Part shown: piece after piece, positions 43,901-58,324 of the stretch
Layout: the number at the start of each line of letters is the position of its first letter
Numbering within the stretch: position 1 is the first letter of the stretch
Notes under the pieces: model-generated
What the model saw: only the letters and a program-made list of their open reading frames with translations
Told to the model about the DNA's origin: nothing
Database searches by the model: none
Position numbers and translations under genes: made by a program
Source of the DNA: Eopsaltria australis
Taxonomy: Eukaryota > Chordata > Aves > Passeriformes > Petroicidae
DNA length: 64,000 nucleotides
Direction: 5' to 3'
NCBI GenBank assembly: GCA_034509425.1
Contig: JAVTVJ010011656.1
Location: 1-64,000 of the forward strand

Positions 43901-46900
43901 TAAATTTTGCACTTCTTTACAAGTTTGTAGATTCCTTTTCAGCTGGCTCACCATGCCATACAGTTCCAGAGAAGACAGACTCCACTTCCCTGTTGCTCTC
44001 AAACAGCATTTCCAGTTTACAAATCAGTCTCTCAAAAGATACTTTGTGCTGTTAGCCTGCACTTCATAAAGCTGTTTGATTCCTGTCTCCAGTGGTAGAT
44101 TTTCAGCAGTACATTTACATTTCAAATCAGGAAGTGAACACAAGCCATTTTCTGACCTTTTCATTTGCATTTCCTCTGACAGGAATTACCCACTGGAACA
44201 AGGGCACCCCATTGAACTCATTGTCTTGCCATGCTCTAACAAACTGAATAGCAGCAATAACACTTCCCCTCCCCTCCCCTCCCCCAATACCTGATTAGAA
44301 ATAAAAACTCCATTCTACAGATAAGTTGTGCAAGGATACACTGCTTAAACACAAGTTTAGACAAGAGATTTTCCTATCTGGAACATAACTGTTTTAGTGC
44401 ATCTGTTGTCCAGCATCTTTAAAATACACAAAATAAAACTTTTTTTTGCAAATAAGCAAAACAAGGAAAGTATAATTCTTCAAACAATCTTTTTTTCCTC
44501 CTAAATACTTTAAAACATAAGAACGACCATGCTGAACTTGATCAAAGACCTCATCTATCTTTGCATCTCATCTCTGACAACAGTTAGAAAAAGAGCTGCC
44601 TTTAAAAGCGTTCCTTGAAAAGCGTTTAAGACAGGAAAAGCCTATATCATGTTTCCTTCTCCCTTGACCCCATATTTCCCCAGCCTCCAACTATTTCTTA
44701 TCTCAATGAATTTTTTAGCCTGGTGTTGTTTTCCTAGAATTCCATTTAGTGTAAAATATAAACCAAGTCTAGTGTTTCATCACACTGATGTTTTGTCATA
44801 CTTGACTTCATCCTCAATCTCAGAGGATGGAATACTTTCACTGTCTTAAACCTAACAACCAGTGAAACGAAAAAAGTCATTTACTGGTGGTGTTTCTGTA
44901 TATTCTCAACAGCAATTTTCATGTAATGAGAGAGAATTTTAATTGCAAGAATTAACAGCTTTATTTAGCATTAAATTGACATAAAATTAGCAGTTTCCAT
45001 CTGAAAATAAAATCTGAAGCAGTTATATTTTTCAAGAGTTGGTCAAAATAAAAATTAAGGAATACTCAGGATTTAATCACCTCCTAGGCACAGCTGACAG
45101 TAATTGTAACCATAACATAAATAATTTGTATACACAGGCATATAAAGAAAGCACTGATGAGATCGACTCTAAAAGTATTTTGGTTGTACTTCATTAAAAG
45201 TCAAGTTCAGACTGAAGCATGTTTCAGCCTAGACAGGATCATTTTATATCTGGTCATCAGAAGCATATTCTGTGGTCCACTGCTCTACAAAAAACAGATG
45301 TTTGAATACACCCTATGCTATGGACAACATTAAATTTGCCTCCTGGGATTTACAGGACATTGGTTCTTAATGAGCAAATTTAATACAGTGGCAAAATACA
45401 GAATGTGTGAGATAACACACAGAAAATAATGCAGAAGTCTATGATTATCCATGCATCTTTAACTATACTTAATATGCACTACAGACTAAAACTATACCAA
45501 GAAGCAAGTATTACACTGTGTGTCTTGCTGTTATGCATTGTAGACCCCTAGTTATGTATAAAGGAAAAAAAATATGTTGGCTATTCTAAAATTGTTATTT
45601 TCTTCAGAGAAAAAAAAAAAGTAAATTAAGCATGGAATTCACTTAATGGCCATAAAGTTACAATTAAACATAGGGAAGATGATCATAAATAAGAAAGTTG
45701 TCTTTTAGCAGGAATAAATGAGAACAAGGTCCTGCCAAGACTGTTTTGTAAGGAAGTGAATCCCTGATCTTGGAGTAATTCTCGCAGCCCACCTGAGTCA
45801 CTGGCAAGAGACAGCAGAATCCTGCCTTGCTTGAGGCAAGACAACTTCATTTAAATGTGATAGACTGAAAACTTTTAAAAACATATAGAAATATGTCAGC
45901 ATGACTATAGCAAACAGATGAAGGATAACTCATAATAGTTGAGGATGGAAACATTCTTTTTGTAGGCATATTAACTGAGTTTGTAGATAACAAAACTTTT
46001 TGTTAGCTAAAATGGCAGTTCTGAAAGGTGTGCCTGTTCCTTGTTACTCCTCTTGCCAATGTAGATGTCTGTGTCTGTATCTGTATCTGTCCATCTCCTG
46101 GCTCCCTCATAAGTATTCAGGACAAAATTGTTTTAACTATTTCCATGAAACAAGGCAACTGAAAATCAAATATGGACTATTTCACACACTCACCCTCTTT
46201 GTCACCTCAAGGCTGTCTGGATTTTGGAGCCACAAAGAATTTGCAGCTTCTTTACAGACTAAAGAACACACATTAAAATGCTGTTAACTGATTTTCTGAC
46301 TAAGGGTAAACTATTGCTTCAAGCCGATGGTTAAATCTCCCCTTTTGAACTGCTTTTAGCTAAGCCTCTAAGGCTTTTATGATATTTTGGTTCAAGCAGG
46401 ATCAATTGTCATATCGAATGGGACCTTTAACTTTCATCTGAGGAGAAATCCCAGTCATGGGTAGTTTTGGACTTGTTAACAAATCTCCAGAGTATTGAAA
46501 AAGCTGCTAACACTTCAAGATATTAAGCAGAACCACAGAAGAGAAAAATTTATATAAAATAATTAATTGCACATACCGGAATGGAACATAACTTCTTTGG
46601 AACGTCTATAACAGAATGACTGGCTCCAACACTCATCTGTCCTGTTTCTTGTTTCTGTATTTTCAGGTCAGCATATCCCATATCACTTCTCTCAAAAAAA
46701 GCTACTTCTCTTAATTCTAATGAATCTCCCATACCCTAAATAAATATTCAATTCCTGGAGCTATCCCTCAGTCATGTGTATAAATTAGTCTCCCAAATTT
46801 GCAGCAGCTGATTATCCTCTTACTAAGGACTTTGTTCTGCCTCCTATTACCCTGAGGCAGAACATAATACAGTATCTATGAATTTTGAGGTTCACCTAAG

Positions 46901-47809
46901 GCTCCTATTAGTTCTTTGTGTTTGCTATTGATTTCTTTTTTAAACCTCTCATATAGCTTTTTAATAAAGAAACAATTAACAACTCTTCAGCATTAAGAAA
47001 CAAAACAAAATGAACCAACCAACAAAAACCCACCAAAAAAACCAGCCAACCAACCAAAAAACCCTCAACAGAAAACTGTCACAACAGTAATTGTGACTAG
47101 TGCAAAAAAAGTTTTGTTCTTAGCTATGTTTAGAGACTAATCCATAATTCTATACATTTTGATGACTTTCTATAATTGAGCTATGGCAAGTTTAAATGGA
47201 GAGGACTAGAAACATAATGTTTCTGTAAAGTTGAGTTTTGAATTGCTACTGCAAACTCAGCTAATGTGTATGGTCAAGCACACTAATGTGAAGAGATGCT
47301 TTTAGAAAAAGAGGGCTAAATTAACTGAATCCTGGGATAGAAACTAGAGATAACATGATACACATCTGAGAAACCTATTTGTAAATTTCCTGCATTAAAG
47401 TAAGGGATCAAATAACAGGCCTTAAAAAGACAAGATGTCCACCTAGAAAATAACAGAAATGTAAAACATACGAAGTATAGCACATCCTGCATTTATTTAA
47501 ATAATACAAAAAGACATTAGAAAATTAATACATTCTGAGACTTAGCATCTATTACCTTGATAAATAGTATTTTTACTGAATTCTTCATTTATTTCAGGAA
47601 AAACTGACAGCATAAAACATCATTTCCTAGTAAATAATACAGAACTATCTATCCATAATTGACAGTAAAATTCAGTCATCCATATTGAATTGTGATGACC
47701 ATAAGTGCCATTAAAAACTTGGAAATTTGTGTAGCTTCTAACCATGTTTAATTGAAACATTAGTGCTGCGGTTTAGAGGTTTAGGGAATCGAAAACCAGG
47801 CAGAAACAC
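40953..47809. other. About 6.9 kb without recognisable genes
   Basis: AT-rich DNA on both strands with short frames only. Minor simple repeats are present: a CCCCT run near 44265-44285, TCTGTA units near 46065-46092, and a CCAA/CCAAC-rich stretch at about 47015-47065. No LTR or CR1 recognised. Confidence 0.5.
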
Positions 47810-47814
47810 CAATT

Positions 47815-49477
47815 TGTAGTGGTTTTAATCTGCCTATTTGAGTTTTTTGGCCAAATGCCAGCACACTTACCAAAATCACTTGATTTTTGTTGTGAAATAA
47901 GGACTAATAGTAGGCAAAGCAGGCTTATACTTTAAGGAATATAAAAAATAATTTATTAACAGACTTAAAACAGGAATAATAATAATCAGGAATCAGAACA
48001 AAACCTTTAGAATACCTTACACCTTTCTCCCCACCTCTTCATTTCTTTCCCACTGACCATACAAAAAGCAACACTTTGACTTGTAGTTAAATACCACCTC
48101 TGGAAACAGTTCTTTTCTTAGTTCATGTAGGGAGAGAAGTTTTCTCTTGCTCTATTATGTTGATTCTCCATAAGAAACATAGCTCCTATGGTTGTCAGCC
48201 TCCCAGTAAGCAACCCCCCATAGGAATAGATTTGCTTTTCTGGAACCCTTCCCACTTCAGTAGCTTTCCCAGGGCTACTACCAATGGACATATGATGGTC
48301 GTTGAGGTACTTTCTTGAGGATGAACATTTCTATTACAGTGGCAACAAAATCCCCTTTTCTCCTTATTGGCAACACAAATCTTCTTCTATTATTCCTGGG
48401 GCAAGGAAATCTTATACACAAGAGCCTTAGCCCACTGCTTATACCTAGAACATTACATCCCCCTTTTTCACCCCTTTTAGACCATTGTTCATATATTACA
48501 GGGTATATTATAGCCGAGTTTATCAACATGTTTTTACAAGAGAATTTTCAGCCTCAAAGCACTCCTCATCTCTTCTTTTTCTAAATATATGCTTTGCTAC
48601 ATTCATTACCTCGGAGTCTTTATGTTGTACCTGTTGTAAGGGTTTTCATTCCTTTTCTTTCTGTATGGGGGGAAAAATGGATGCTCTAAAGTCGCATCCT
48701 GATATTGAAAGAAAACGGTTAATTTGTCTTTCGGCCGGGCGATGGCCACATGACCTCCACCTGCGTTGATCAAGTGTAGCATGCTCAGCATTTGAGCTGA
48801 GGGAGAGGAGTTCATTTGTGCCGTTCTCCATCCAAGCCGCATCTCAGCTGCAGGGGTTGGTGCGACCGTGTCCAAACTGTAGAGGGCTGGCCGAGCTCTC
48901 TCTCTCTCACTGAGCCACTCCGCAGAACCGACCGGCCGGGGGAGGAGGGGTGCATCCGAGCTCTAGGAGCCCAGCCTGAGCTCTCTCTCTCTCCCGCGCC
49001 GGGCTGCAGGGAGGTCGGTGGGCTGCGTCTGGGCTGCAGGGGTGGGCAGAGTCTGCCTGTGCTATTCTCTATCAGGGAGTCTGGCCTGAGCCTCTCTCTC
49101 CCACGCCGGGCCACTCCGCGGGACCAGCGGGGCCACGTCCGAGTTGCAAAAGAGCCGCCCAAGCCCCCTCTCCCATGCCGAGCCGCGCCGTGGAGCTGGC
49201 CCGGACCAACCCATCAGGGCGGTGAAACTGAGTCACCTCAGCCTGGGGCAACAGAGCGAGGCCCGGAGCCACAGGGCCTGGCGCTGCCTACCGTAGTTGG
49301 CATGTCGGCTTGGCTGAACTGTTTCTGTCGAAAGTCTAAAAGAGAACTTCTCCAGGTTCTCTCCTGGTTTTATGAGTTCTGGAGGCGGAAACTGTAATAC
49401 CTCCTTTTGGGTATGTCATTTCCGGCTCCACCTCCTTTCTTCTGTACCGGGAGTTTTTGACTATGGTTACTACATGA
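47815..49477 (-). mobile_element. Second copy of the long LTR-D (about 1.66 kb)
   Basis: On + it starts TGTAGTGGTTTTAATC, the complement of the LTR-D end at 11598. It shows AATAAA on the minus strand at 47952-47957. Matching blocks to 10670-11598 can be followed to about 48610, then a GC-rich block (48730-49330) corresponds to 9300-9558. The right end is less sure. A CA-type terminus occurs at 49474, while a possible 5-bp duplication caatt (47810-47814 and 49478-49482) would put it at 49477. Long overlapping frames in the GC-rich block are not genes. Confidence 0.72.
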
Positions 49478-49482
49478 CAATT

Positions 49483-52400
49483 AGAACAGTAAAATGCATT
49501 CCATTTGGATTGAACAACACAAAAAACCCAATTTATCTGTTTAAGCCCATTTTCCCAAAGCATGTTTTTAAAATACATTTTATCTGAGAGAGAGGTAAAC
49601 AGTTTGGTACCAGAGGCTCGTTTGTACACTTGCACTACAAAATTTAAATCAATTTGCATAATCAAGTCCTACCAAGTGTTTGCCACCAAGATGAATTACG
49701 TCTTTTCTTTTAGTTTACCCCTGAGCTATTGTAAGGAATAAACACAGTAGTGCTAGATAAAATTTAGAGTTCTGACTATTCCACTAAATTAGGAATGACC
49801 ATGAATACAGCTTACAAAGTCACATTTCTGCATAGCAATGCTTTTGTTAAAATTTATTTAGTGTAAATATGTACCCTAAATGTATAAACACTTGTGTTTT
49901 TCATGTGAAGAGTGTCTTCTAGGCAGCATTTAAGTAGCTGTGCCATGCCTAGCCCTAATTCCTTCTCACAGTGTGATTAGTACTAGGCATTCCAGGATAA
50001 GTGTGTGAGAAATCTCAGATGAATCCCATTCAATTATTACTGTAGATACTTTCATCACTTGGTCCTATTTTGAACCTTAATAAATTCTTAGTTTTATTTC
50101 AGTACTGTTTGTTCAAATGTTTTTATATATGTCTCCCAAAAATATGTATCCTGATAAAGTTACACAGTCCATCCTCAGTTTTGGTAATAAATAAAAGAAG
50201 TGAAAGCTTAAGTTAGTATTGTTATGCTCATCATCAACAGTTTCATGCAGGGTACTCTAACCAAACATTTTTTGAGAGAGATGAAACACATGAGATATTT
50301 GGCTCCTTCTTGCACACACAGATTATACAAATAACCTACCCTGTCTCCTTTTTTTTCCACTGGATAACTTCATTTTTCAACTCCTGTTTTTCAAGATACC
50401 TTTAAGCAAGATAATCACTTTACCTTTTACTTTCCTGTAATGTTGACACAGAGAGCAGAAATATTCCTAATGAAAATGAGTACTACCCACTACAGTAAAA
50501 AGCATATAAAATGTAATTTCCTTCCCAAGGAACCACCATGGCCACTAGGAAATTATGCTCATTGTTACTGGCCATGACATAGATTGATTAGTCATGAAGC
50601 AAGAGGAAGAGAGCAAAGTGTATCAGCTCTTCAGTTCATGAATGTAAAAAAAAAAAAAAAAAATTTCACTAAAGACAAAAAAGAAGGCAAAAATTTATTG
50701 CCAAAAAAAAAAAAATAAAAGCAGGTTTTCTGACAAGGGAAGTTTCAAAAACTGAATGCAACATGATACAAAAGTAGAAATCAAATTCAGCAAGTCTAAA
50801 GTAAAAAGTACAGTGAGAGCAGAAACCTTGACATTACATTGAAAAAAATACATTGCAAAAGATAATATTTTTCCAGTGAATTGATGATAAAACAGCAAAA
50901 TAAATACATCCGCTGGAAAAAATCTGTAAGACAGTAAAGTTCAAAATATCAGAGATAGAGTTTCCAACCATCCTGAAATGCATACTTTAAATGAAAACAT
51001 TAACAATTCTGTATGAATTTTGTTAGTGCACTTTTAATTTCTCTATTAATAGTAGGAGAAAATGAATTTTTACAGCTTATCATTTGTTATTTAATACTCT
51101 ATAAATCATAAAAACTCAAAGAGGAAAGGGTTTCTAATTGGGAAATACAGTAAGCTGATGTTTTTAAAGGAAAAAACTTTCAAAAAGTTTACAGGCAACA
51201 TAAATCGAGGTGAAAATTTTTAGCTACTGAGTCACGTGAATCATGTCTAAACTGCAGGATGTATTCTCTAGAAGAAAGATTAAATACTAATCCAAGTTAA
51301 TCACAGAAAGAGAATGAGCAACATTTTCTGGAAGATAATCCATTGCATTTCTTGTAATTAATATCAAAAAATCTCAAGCAAGAAATCCAGTATCAACTAT
51401 ACCAAAACATTTTGTCAATAGACTTATAAGTACCAATGTCTAGCAGAGCTACGGAGTAAAACTCAAACCTAAAAGAATATATCAAGCTGAAGATTTCACT
51501 GCAAAATAAAAATAATTTCCTACTGTGTTGGAAAATCCTAAACAGAAACATGTGTGTGCAGGAAACTCCATATTCTCTGCAAGCACCAATCCCAATCATC
51601 CTTCAAACACACAAACATTTGCATACATGAATGCTAGGTGCCAAAATCTAGTCCATTTGACTTGTACCGTGATTTCAAGAACAGACTAACCTAACATCGC
51701 CCAGCACTGCATCAAATGAAGACAGTATTCTCCTCATCCTGCAACCCTTTGCCTTCACCATTTCATCTCAAATATCCCGTTCCAACTGTGACAGAGCATT
51801 TGTAGAGCTCCCCAAAACCTCAATTGATGTGGTTTACAATGTTCTCAGAAAACAAACTAAACCAGCAAAGAACACAAAATAAACAGAACAAAACATTCCA
51901 AATGGCTGCCAGCTACCCAGTTCAATATAATGTACTGGGTGGGTTTCATGTGCAGTGAGCCAAGGAGGATGGATGCCTCTTGAACTGCAATGCTGAATGT
52001 TTGGGAAACTGCAGTGTTACATGTAACATGCACAGAGCTGACTCCTCTAGAAAGTACTGATCTACTGCACAGGTATGGCATGGCAGTGTATCATGTGCTA
52101 GCAGTTCCTGCTTCACTCACCACTTTCTACATAAATATATAAAGTTCTTGAAACAGAAAAAAAATTGATTCTGAATAAAAAAATGTTTGAAGATAAGTGG
52201 ATGAATTTTGGGGGAAAAAAATGTTGTAGATAGTTTTGAAAAAAACCCAAAACATACCCATATTTATACAAGAAAATACTAGGAACAGTGCAAAGTAAGG
52301 AAGTTGTTATTTTGATGTTCTAAACATATAACTTTCAAAAATTGTATGGATCTCTCACAGATAAAGTGAGAAAACTGAAGGCTATGTAGTTTTCTCCACC

Positions 52401-54246
52401 CTAAACATATGAAAGAAAAAAAAAAAGTGAAGAATTTACTAAGAGTTCTCCCACTGAAATTAAAATCCCGGTCAACCCTGGAACCATGTTTAGGACACAA
52501 AGATACACAAAATATTAGAAGCACATGTTTTCCCCATCACTCAACAGTCCTTATAATTGATATAATTCCCATTTCTTTGCACTTCACATTCTGAAGTAAT
52601 TCCTTTTGTTGCTCTTGAGCTCTATTGATATAAATGAAAATTCTTTGATTAAGTAACTTCCACTTGTCTGGTCATTTTGGATTACAGCTGCATAAACAGG
52701 AAGTGTTACAGAAAACTCAATCCCTCTTGAAACAAAGCTGTCAGAAAACATTTAAGTTAGCTACTTTTGCAATACTCTAATACAAGTAGAAGGTTCAACA
52801 TCTTCTCTCAAACACAAATTCAATTACATACTACATGACTTTTCAACAAAAGAATAATGATGTTTGGCACAGGCATTTTTTGAGAGAATGACTAGGACAC
52901 TTCAGTTGAGTTCAGAAAGCCATTTTCAGCTGTTAACATGTAAGCATCCATTTGCTTTCTAGCCTCTACTGATGGTTTTAACTAGACCTCTGCTGTATAT
53001 CACAGAACATTTAAAAACTAACACCCTAGATACCCCCAAGTGGGCACTTAAATGTAACCATCAATCTCCCAATAGAATTCTAACCTTTAATTACAGAACA
53101 AAATGAGGTTTTGCCTAAACTACAAATGATTGCCAACAGAGAATAGACTTTTTTTAAAAAGTAAAAAATTTGCAATGACACAAACTTGCAGCTACATTTT
53201 CTAATATATTCCAGCACCAGTAGTAACTGAGATAAAATTCCTAAAAGAAATACAGTTGATGGTTTCTTTGAAGTTAGTCTAGGAATTTTCTATGATGTAA
53301 AAGATGGACTATCACCAGAAAAGTCTGCTTTTTCTAACTTTAATTAGTTCTCTTGACCCTCATTGTCACTATCACAGTATAACAGTCACTTCAGTGAAAT
53401 CATCTGAATGATTAAATCAACTCACCATGGAAATTAGAGAAGCGTAGAGACCAGTTCCAGAAGCAACATGCATAGCAATTTTATTTTAGCAGCAGATACA
53501 ATTAACAGTATTGCAGGAACAAGTATTCAGAATATAAAGAAACAAACCCATGCAATTACAGAAGCTGACATTTGTCTCATAGTGAAGCAGATGACTATGT
53601 TAAAATAAAAAACACATTTGGGGAAGGCTTTTTTATATGAGGTAGGCCACTTCTACCTATTTGTTGGACTCTACTTCGCCTAAGTAGGCTTTTTTATAAT
53701 TAGTCTTCCAAACAACATCTGCATTTCTTCCCTATATTCCGGCATAATTAATTCAATTATCACCTTAAACCTGTGTCACATTAAAATTATGTTGGCAATG
53801 TAAAAGTATGAAGTGACTGCAATGTACCTTGTAGCATCTTTGTCCTATATTCAGCTCAGAAAGCTCCTGCATCACTTCACTAAAGCCCATGTTTGCTTTC
53901 TCATAAAGAAATTATGTTCTAAAAATATCTTCCAAGATATCTTGCTCTATTAATACATTTACTTCTTCAAAAAATAAGCAAACTGTTTTGCTAACTCCTA
54001 GCCTTATTTTTGCTAACTCTCTTATTTCAGACTGACAAAACTATTTTTAGGCTTTTCACCCAATAATCTTACTTGCACAAATATGAAAGTTTAATATTAG
54101 ACAATATTCAAAGTGCTGGGTCAGCTCCCAAGAAGGCTGTAGAAAGTTTCTTCTAAAGTTAATAGAAGACAATGAAAAGTTTAAATGGCTGACAGTTAGG
54201 GTCAAAATTAATGCAGATAACAGTGTTTACACCATTCTGACACAGA
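49483..54246. other. About 4.8 kb without recognisable genes
   Basis: AT-rich DNA. Poly(A) tracts lie near 50646-50663 and 50703-50715. Short frames only. Confidence 0.5.
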
Positions 54247-54251
54247 CAAGC

Positions 54252-54945
54252 TGTCACGAATGGATGTGGGAGGTTAGATTAGTCCTTGCCTCCTGCCCAG
54301 GCCTCTGGCAGCAGGCAGTAACTTATTGAGGCAGCCAGCACCCCAAAACCCACTTCTCATGTGTAAGTTCTTTTAATGATGACTGATTCTGTCTATTATA
54401 GAATGAATCATTTATTAATAGATGGGGAAACTAACAGACATAAGACTTAAAGTAAACCAATACTACACAGGAATAAAACAAAAAGAAAGACTACTAGTAG
54501 TTTAACATACAGTGCACGATAAGGTACCCCTTTCAGTTACAGCTAGTGAAGAAATAGTATAAGCTTAGGATTCAATGTATCTTACCATCCAATGGCTGAT
54601 CAGGGCACACATTGAGATCCTTTCCCTCAATCTCCAGAGAAGTAACCACGAAACCTGCATCCAGACTTCGGGGAGAAGGTTCAAACACTTTCAGGGTGTA
54701 AGAGACTTCTGCCCCAGTGCTAACTCATGTATCTTTTATAGTCATAAAATGGTGACTCTCAAGTCAGTATTTTTTCTTTTATCTCTCCTCCCATCACCTC
54801 TCCAGACTAAGATGAAAATTCTTAGCTGAGGTTTGAGCCCCCCTGGCACCAGAGATGACTCCTGCTGGGCCTTTGTGCCCTTGGGTTATCTCTTTATGTA
54901 CCAGTTATCTGTGACACACAGGAGGAGGGTAGACATCCTGCCACA
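54252..54945 (-). mobile_element. Solo LTR, family F (694 bp)
   Basis: On + it runs TGTCACGAATGG to CCTGCCACA, flanked by a perfect 5-bp duplication caagc at 54247-54251 and 54946-54950. It is the reverse complement of 32361-33053. Confidence 0.93.
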
Positions 54946-54950
54946 CAAGC

Positions 54951-55264
54951 CAACACCCAAACTATTTAACTAATAAGGAAGTGAAAAAATTATCTTTTAA
55001 AGTGTTCAGTTTAATAAACTTCCAGGTGCTGTTCTGCATATTTCCTAGCACTAGTGTCTCCCACATTGGTTCTTCTTACCCTCCATGATTCTCAATAATA
55101 GGAACAACAATATACAGCGTGAAGGCCTGGACAATAAAAGGAAGGTAGGTGAGCTCTGGAGAATATCTTGAGTATCATCAACAACTGGAAAAGGTCATTA
55201 ATTACAGCGATTTTAATTCCACAGAAACAGAAGTCATTTTCCAGGAAACAAAGGTCATAGTAAT
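54951..55264. other. Spacer without recognisable feature
   Basis: AT-rich DNA between the solo LTR and a CR1. Nothing recognised. Confidence 0.5.
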
Positions 55265-56045
55265 ATCACAGAATTAACTAGGTTGGAAAAGACCTTGGAG
55301 ATCATCCAGTCCAACCTATGACCTAACACTACGGTGTCAAGTAGACCGTGGCACTGAGTGCTATGTCCAGTCTTTCTTTAAACACCTCCAGGAATGGTGA
55401 CCACACCACCTCCCTGGCCAGCCCATTCCAATGCCCAATCCCCCCTTCTGTGAAGGACTTCTTCCTAATGTCCAACCTAAACCTCCCCTGGCACAGCTTA
55501 AGACTATGTCCTCTTGTCCTATCACTGGTTGCCTGTGAGAAGAGGCCGACCCCCACCTGCCTAAAGCCTCTTTTCAGGTGGTTGTAGAGAGTGAGATCTC
55601 CCCTGAACCTCCTCCAGGCTAAATAACCCTAGCTCCCTCAGCTGTTCCTCACAGGACTTGTGTTCCAGGCCCTTTACCAGCCTTGTTGCCCTTCTCTGGA
55701 CATGCTCCAGCATCTCAAAATTCTTCTTAAACTGAGGGGCCCAGCACTGGACACAGCACTCAAGGTGCAGCCTCACCAGGGCCAAGTACAAGGGAAGAAT
55801 GACCTCCCTGGTCCTACTGGCTGCAGTATTGCTGATACAGGCCAGGATGTCATTGGCCTTCTTGGCCATCTGTGCACAGCTGGCTCATGTTCAGTCTGCT
55901 GTCAATCAGTACCCCCAGGTCCCCTTCTGTGTGGTTTCTGTCCAGCCACTGTCCCCAGCCTGTAGAGCTTCAGGGTGTTGTTGTAGCCAAAATGTAGGAC
56001 CCGGCACTTTGAGAAATAACAGTCAGCACCTTCCCTCACACTAGA
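55265..56045 (-). mobile_element. CR1 LINE, 3' fragment (about 780 bp)
   Basis: On the minus strand it contains the end of the CR1 second frame (55561-55869, with [32 protein letters not shown] and [11 protein letters not shown]), followed by the typical non-coding end (aggtttaggttggacattag, read on minus). It is 5'-truncated like most CR1 copies, and its frame is broken by stops and shifts. Confidence 0.92.
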
Positions 56046-56705
56046 ACAGCTAGAGTTGGAGATTGCTTCATTATTGTTCAGCTTTCAACCTGCAAATTAT
56101 GGCAGAAACGTAATGGGCTTTCTGCTCAATTTTTGGACTAAGCAGATAGCCCCCACCAAGCCCTTTTCCTAATAAAATAACTGATTCTGCAGGCCTCAGA
56201 GGAAGAGACAACTAAAAATGTTTTCCTTAGCAGATTCCTGTGAAAGGGTTCTTGAAAGGAAAGATGGCACGCAGAACACAGAGCAGCTTACCTAGGAGTT
56301 TGCTATAATAGCTCAATATAGAAGAATCCAATAAGGGCAAAAAGAGGGAAGCTAAAGCATAGAAGCAAGAAATTTATATCTTCCATATATAACTAAAAAA
56401 TCTAAGTTGTTAGAAATTAATTAAAGCCTTTTTTAAGAAACTGCTAATGTTTTATACAACTGAGACTAGTAATTCCCTTCCTCTATGTGTAGTTGTATGT
56501 GTGGGGTCCCCCAAAGTATGTATCTTCCAATGAAGGTTCAGAGATTAAAAAGTCTGAGCAAGACCAAGACCTCATCCTGAATCACCTCTTAAATGAGGCA
56601 TAAGATACATATATTTATACACTCTTGCAAAAAAGGGAGGAGGAAATTCACAAAGGCAAGCATCATCTTTGAAAATATCAGAATGTTTGGAAGTTGCAGT
56701 CTGAT
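56046..56705. other. Spacer without recognisable feature
   Basis: AT-rich DNA between two CR1 fragments. Nothing recognised. Confidence 0.5.
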
Positions 56706-56945
56706 AATCATAGAATAAGCATGAGTTGGAAGGGACCCAGAAGGATCATCAAAGTCCAACTCCTGACCCTGCACAAGACAGCCACAACAATCACACCATG
56801 TACCTGAGAGCATTGTCCAAATGCTTCTTGAACTCTGCCAGGCTGGTTCTGTGACCACTTCCCTGGGGAGCCTGTTCCAGTGCCCAACCAAGCTCTGGGT
56901 GAAGAACCTATTCCTGATATACAAACTAAACCTCCCCTGACACTA
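56706..56945 (-). mobile_element. CR1 LINE, 3' end fragment
   Basis: The wording tcatagaataagcatgagt, ttggaagggaccc, and the line ending in cctcccctgacac is the complement of the CR1 3' end. Only the last 240 bp remain. Confidence 0.88.
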
Positions 56946-56949
56946 TATG

Positions 56950-58320
56950 AATAAATGAGCTAGAGAAATACAGATCTTAGACAACAAAGCACATGAAATT
57001 GAGAGGTGAGTGAAAAGGCTTTATAAATTAAAACTCAAGAAAGATTACAGACCATGAAAACAAACCACAAAAATAGCTATAGACAAGTTTCAAGTTTTAA
57101 GACACTAAATAGAATCAAAGACTAAAAATGGATGTCACCTGCAGAGTATTCTGCTCTTTATGCTATTTTTTTCTGAAACTGTCTGAAAAAATGAAGCAGG
57201 AAACAGTGAAAACATGCAGGATGTCTGACCCTAAATATACACAGCGGGAACAACATAAGAAAATAGTAGTGAAACACAAAAGAAGACAGTATGCTAAGTA
57301 AAACACAATGAAAGGCATGACAGGTCTCATCTGCTCAAATTCCAAACCCAGGTTAGACGTTACTGAAAAATTTTCTAAGTGTGGGACACTCTGAAGACAA
57401 AAATTACTTAATATTCTATGAAATAATTTGAGGTGTCCTATACCTGATGAGTAAAGGGTAAGCTAAGAATTTCCAGGGCATCAACTTTTATTGGTCTATT
57501 TTCACATTTCTCATTCCAGTAAGGTTTTTGAAAAGTATATGTGTATAACAAATCTAGAGAGTCATGTGTACTTTCCTCCCACCTGTTTAATATTCTTTTG
57601 TATAAAGTCAAGGCATATCCTTATGAACGAATTACCAAGTCTTCTCTACATACACCTTAGAAATCATTACAGTAAGCAATGAAACCTTAATAGAAACTCT
57701 GCATTTGGCTTACTCACAATGTATCAGTAAGAAACAATCTGTGTAATGGGAAGGGTTTAGTCATTGCCTTATACCATCAATATAAGTTTTATCATACAGC
57801 TCCATTATTCTTTTCCCCCCCTCTTTTTACTATGCTTTATCACCTTCCATTTTTATTCTCCATCTGCTCCTCCTTTCCCCTGCATAACATCCCATCTTAC
57901 TCATTTGCAGTAACACAAGGCAGAAACCTATCTTCTTATAGGCCTCTACAAAGATATTAAGCCATTCCAGCAGGCAAAAGAAATCAATACTGCAGTAGAA
58001 GTAGAATGCTCAAAATACAAAGATGAATGAACACAGAAATATTGACAAAAACTAAGAGTAAGCACAACAGTGAACCAATGAAGTCTTGTTTCATTTTTCT
58101 TATTTTTATTATTATGTCATTTGGATTTATTTGGATTATAAAGTCTACAGATACCAACAAATTGACTATTAACGCTGCAAAATTATTAATGGATCAATTT
58201 TTACAGAAATGCACGTATTCTATCATTTCTTGATCTTCTCAGCTGTTACATAAGGAAGTAAAATATCAATACCTGGAAAAGGAAAATGGAGGGGTGGGAA
58301 AAAGGGGACAATATAAAAAA
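56950..58320. other. No recognisable feature
   Basis: AT-rich DNA with short frames only. Confidence 0.5.
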
Positions 58321-58324
58321 CAAC

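Noticed and set aside
46983..47065. CCAA/CCAAC-rich stretch that could look like a repeat array
   Set aside because: Units are irregular and short with no spacers. It is simple-sequence DNA, not a CRISPR or satellite array.
48730..49330. GC- and CpG-rich block with long overlapping frames on both strands, like a host promoter island with a first exon
   Set aside because: It aligns in position with the GC-rich block of LTR-D at 9300-9558. The frames lack domains and are better explained as LTR sequence.
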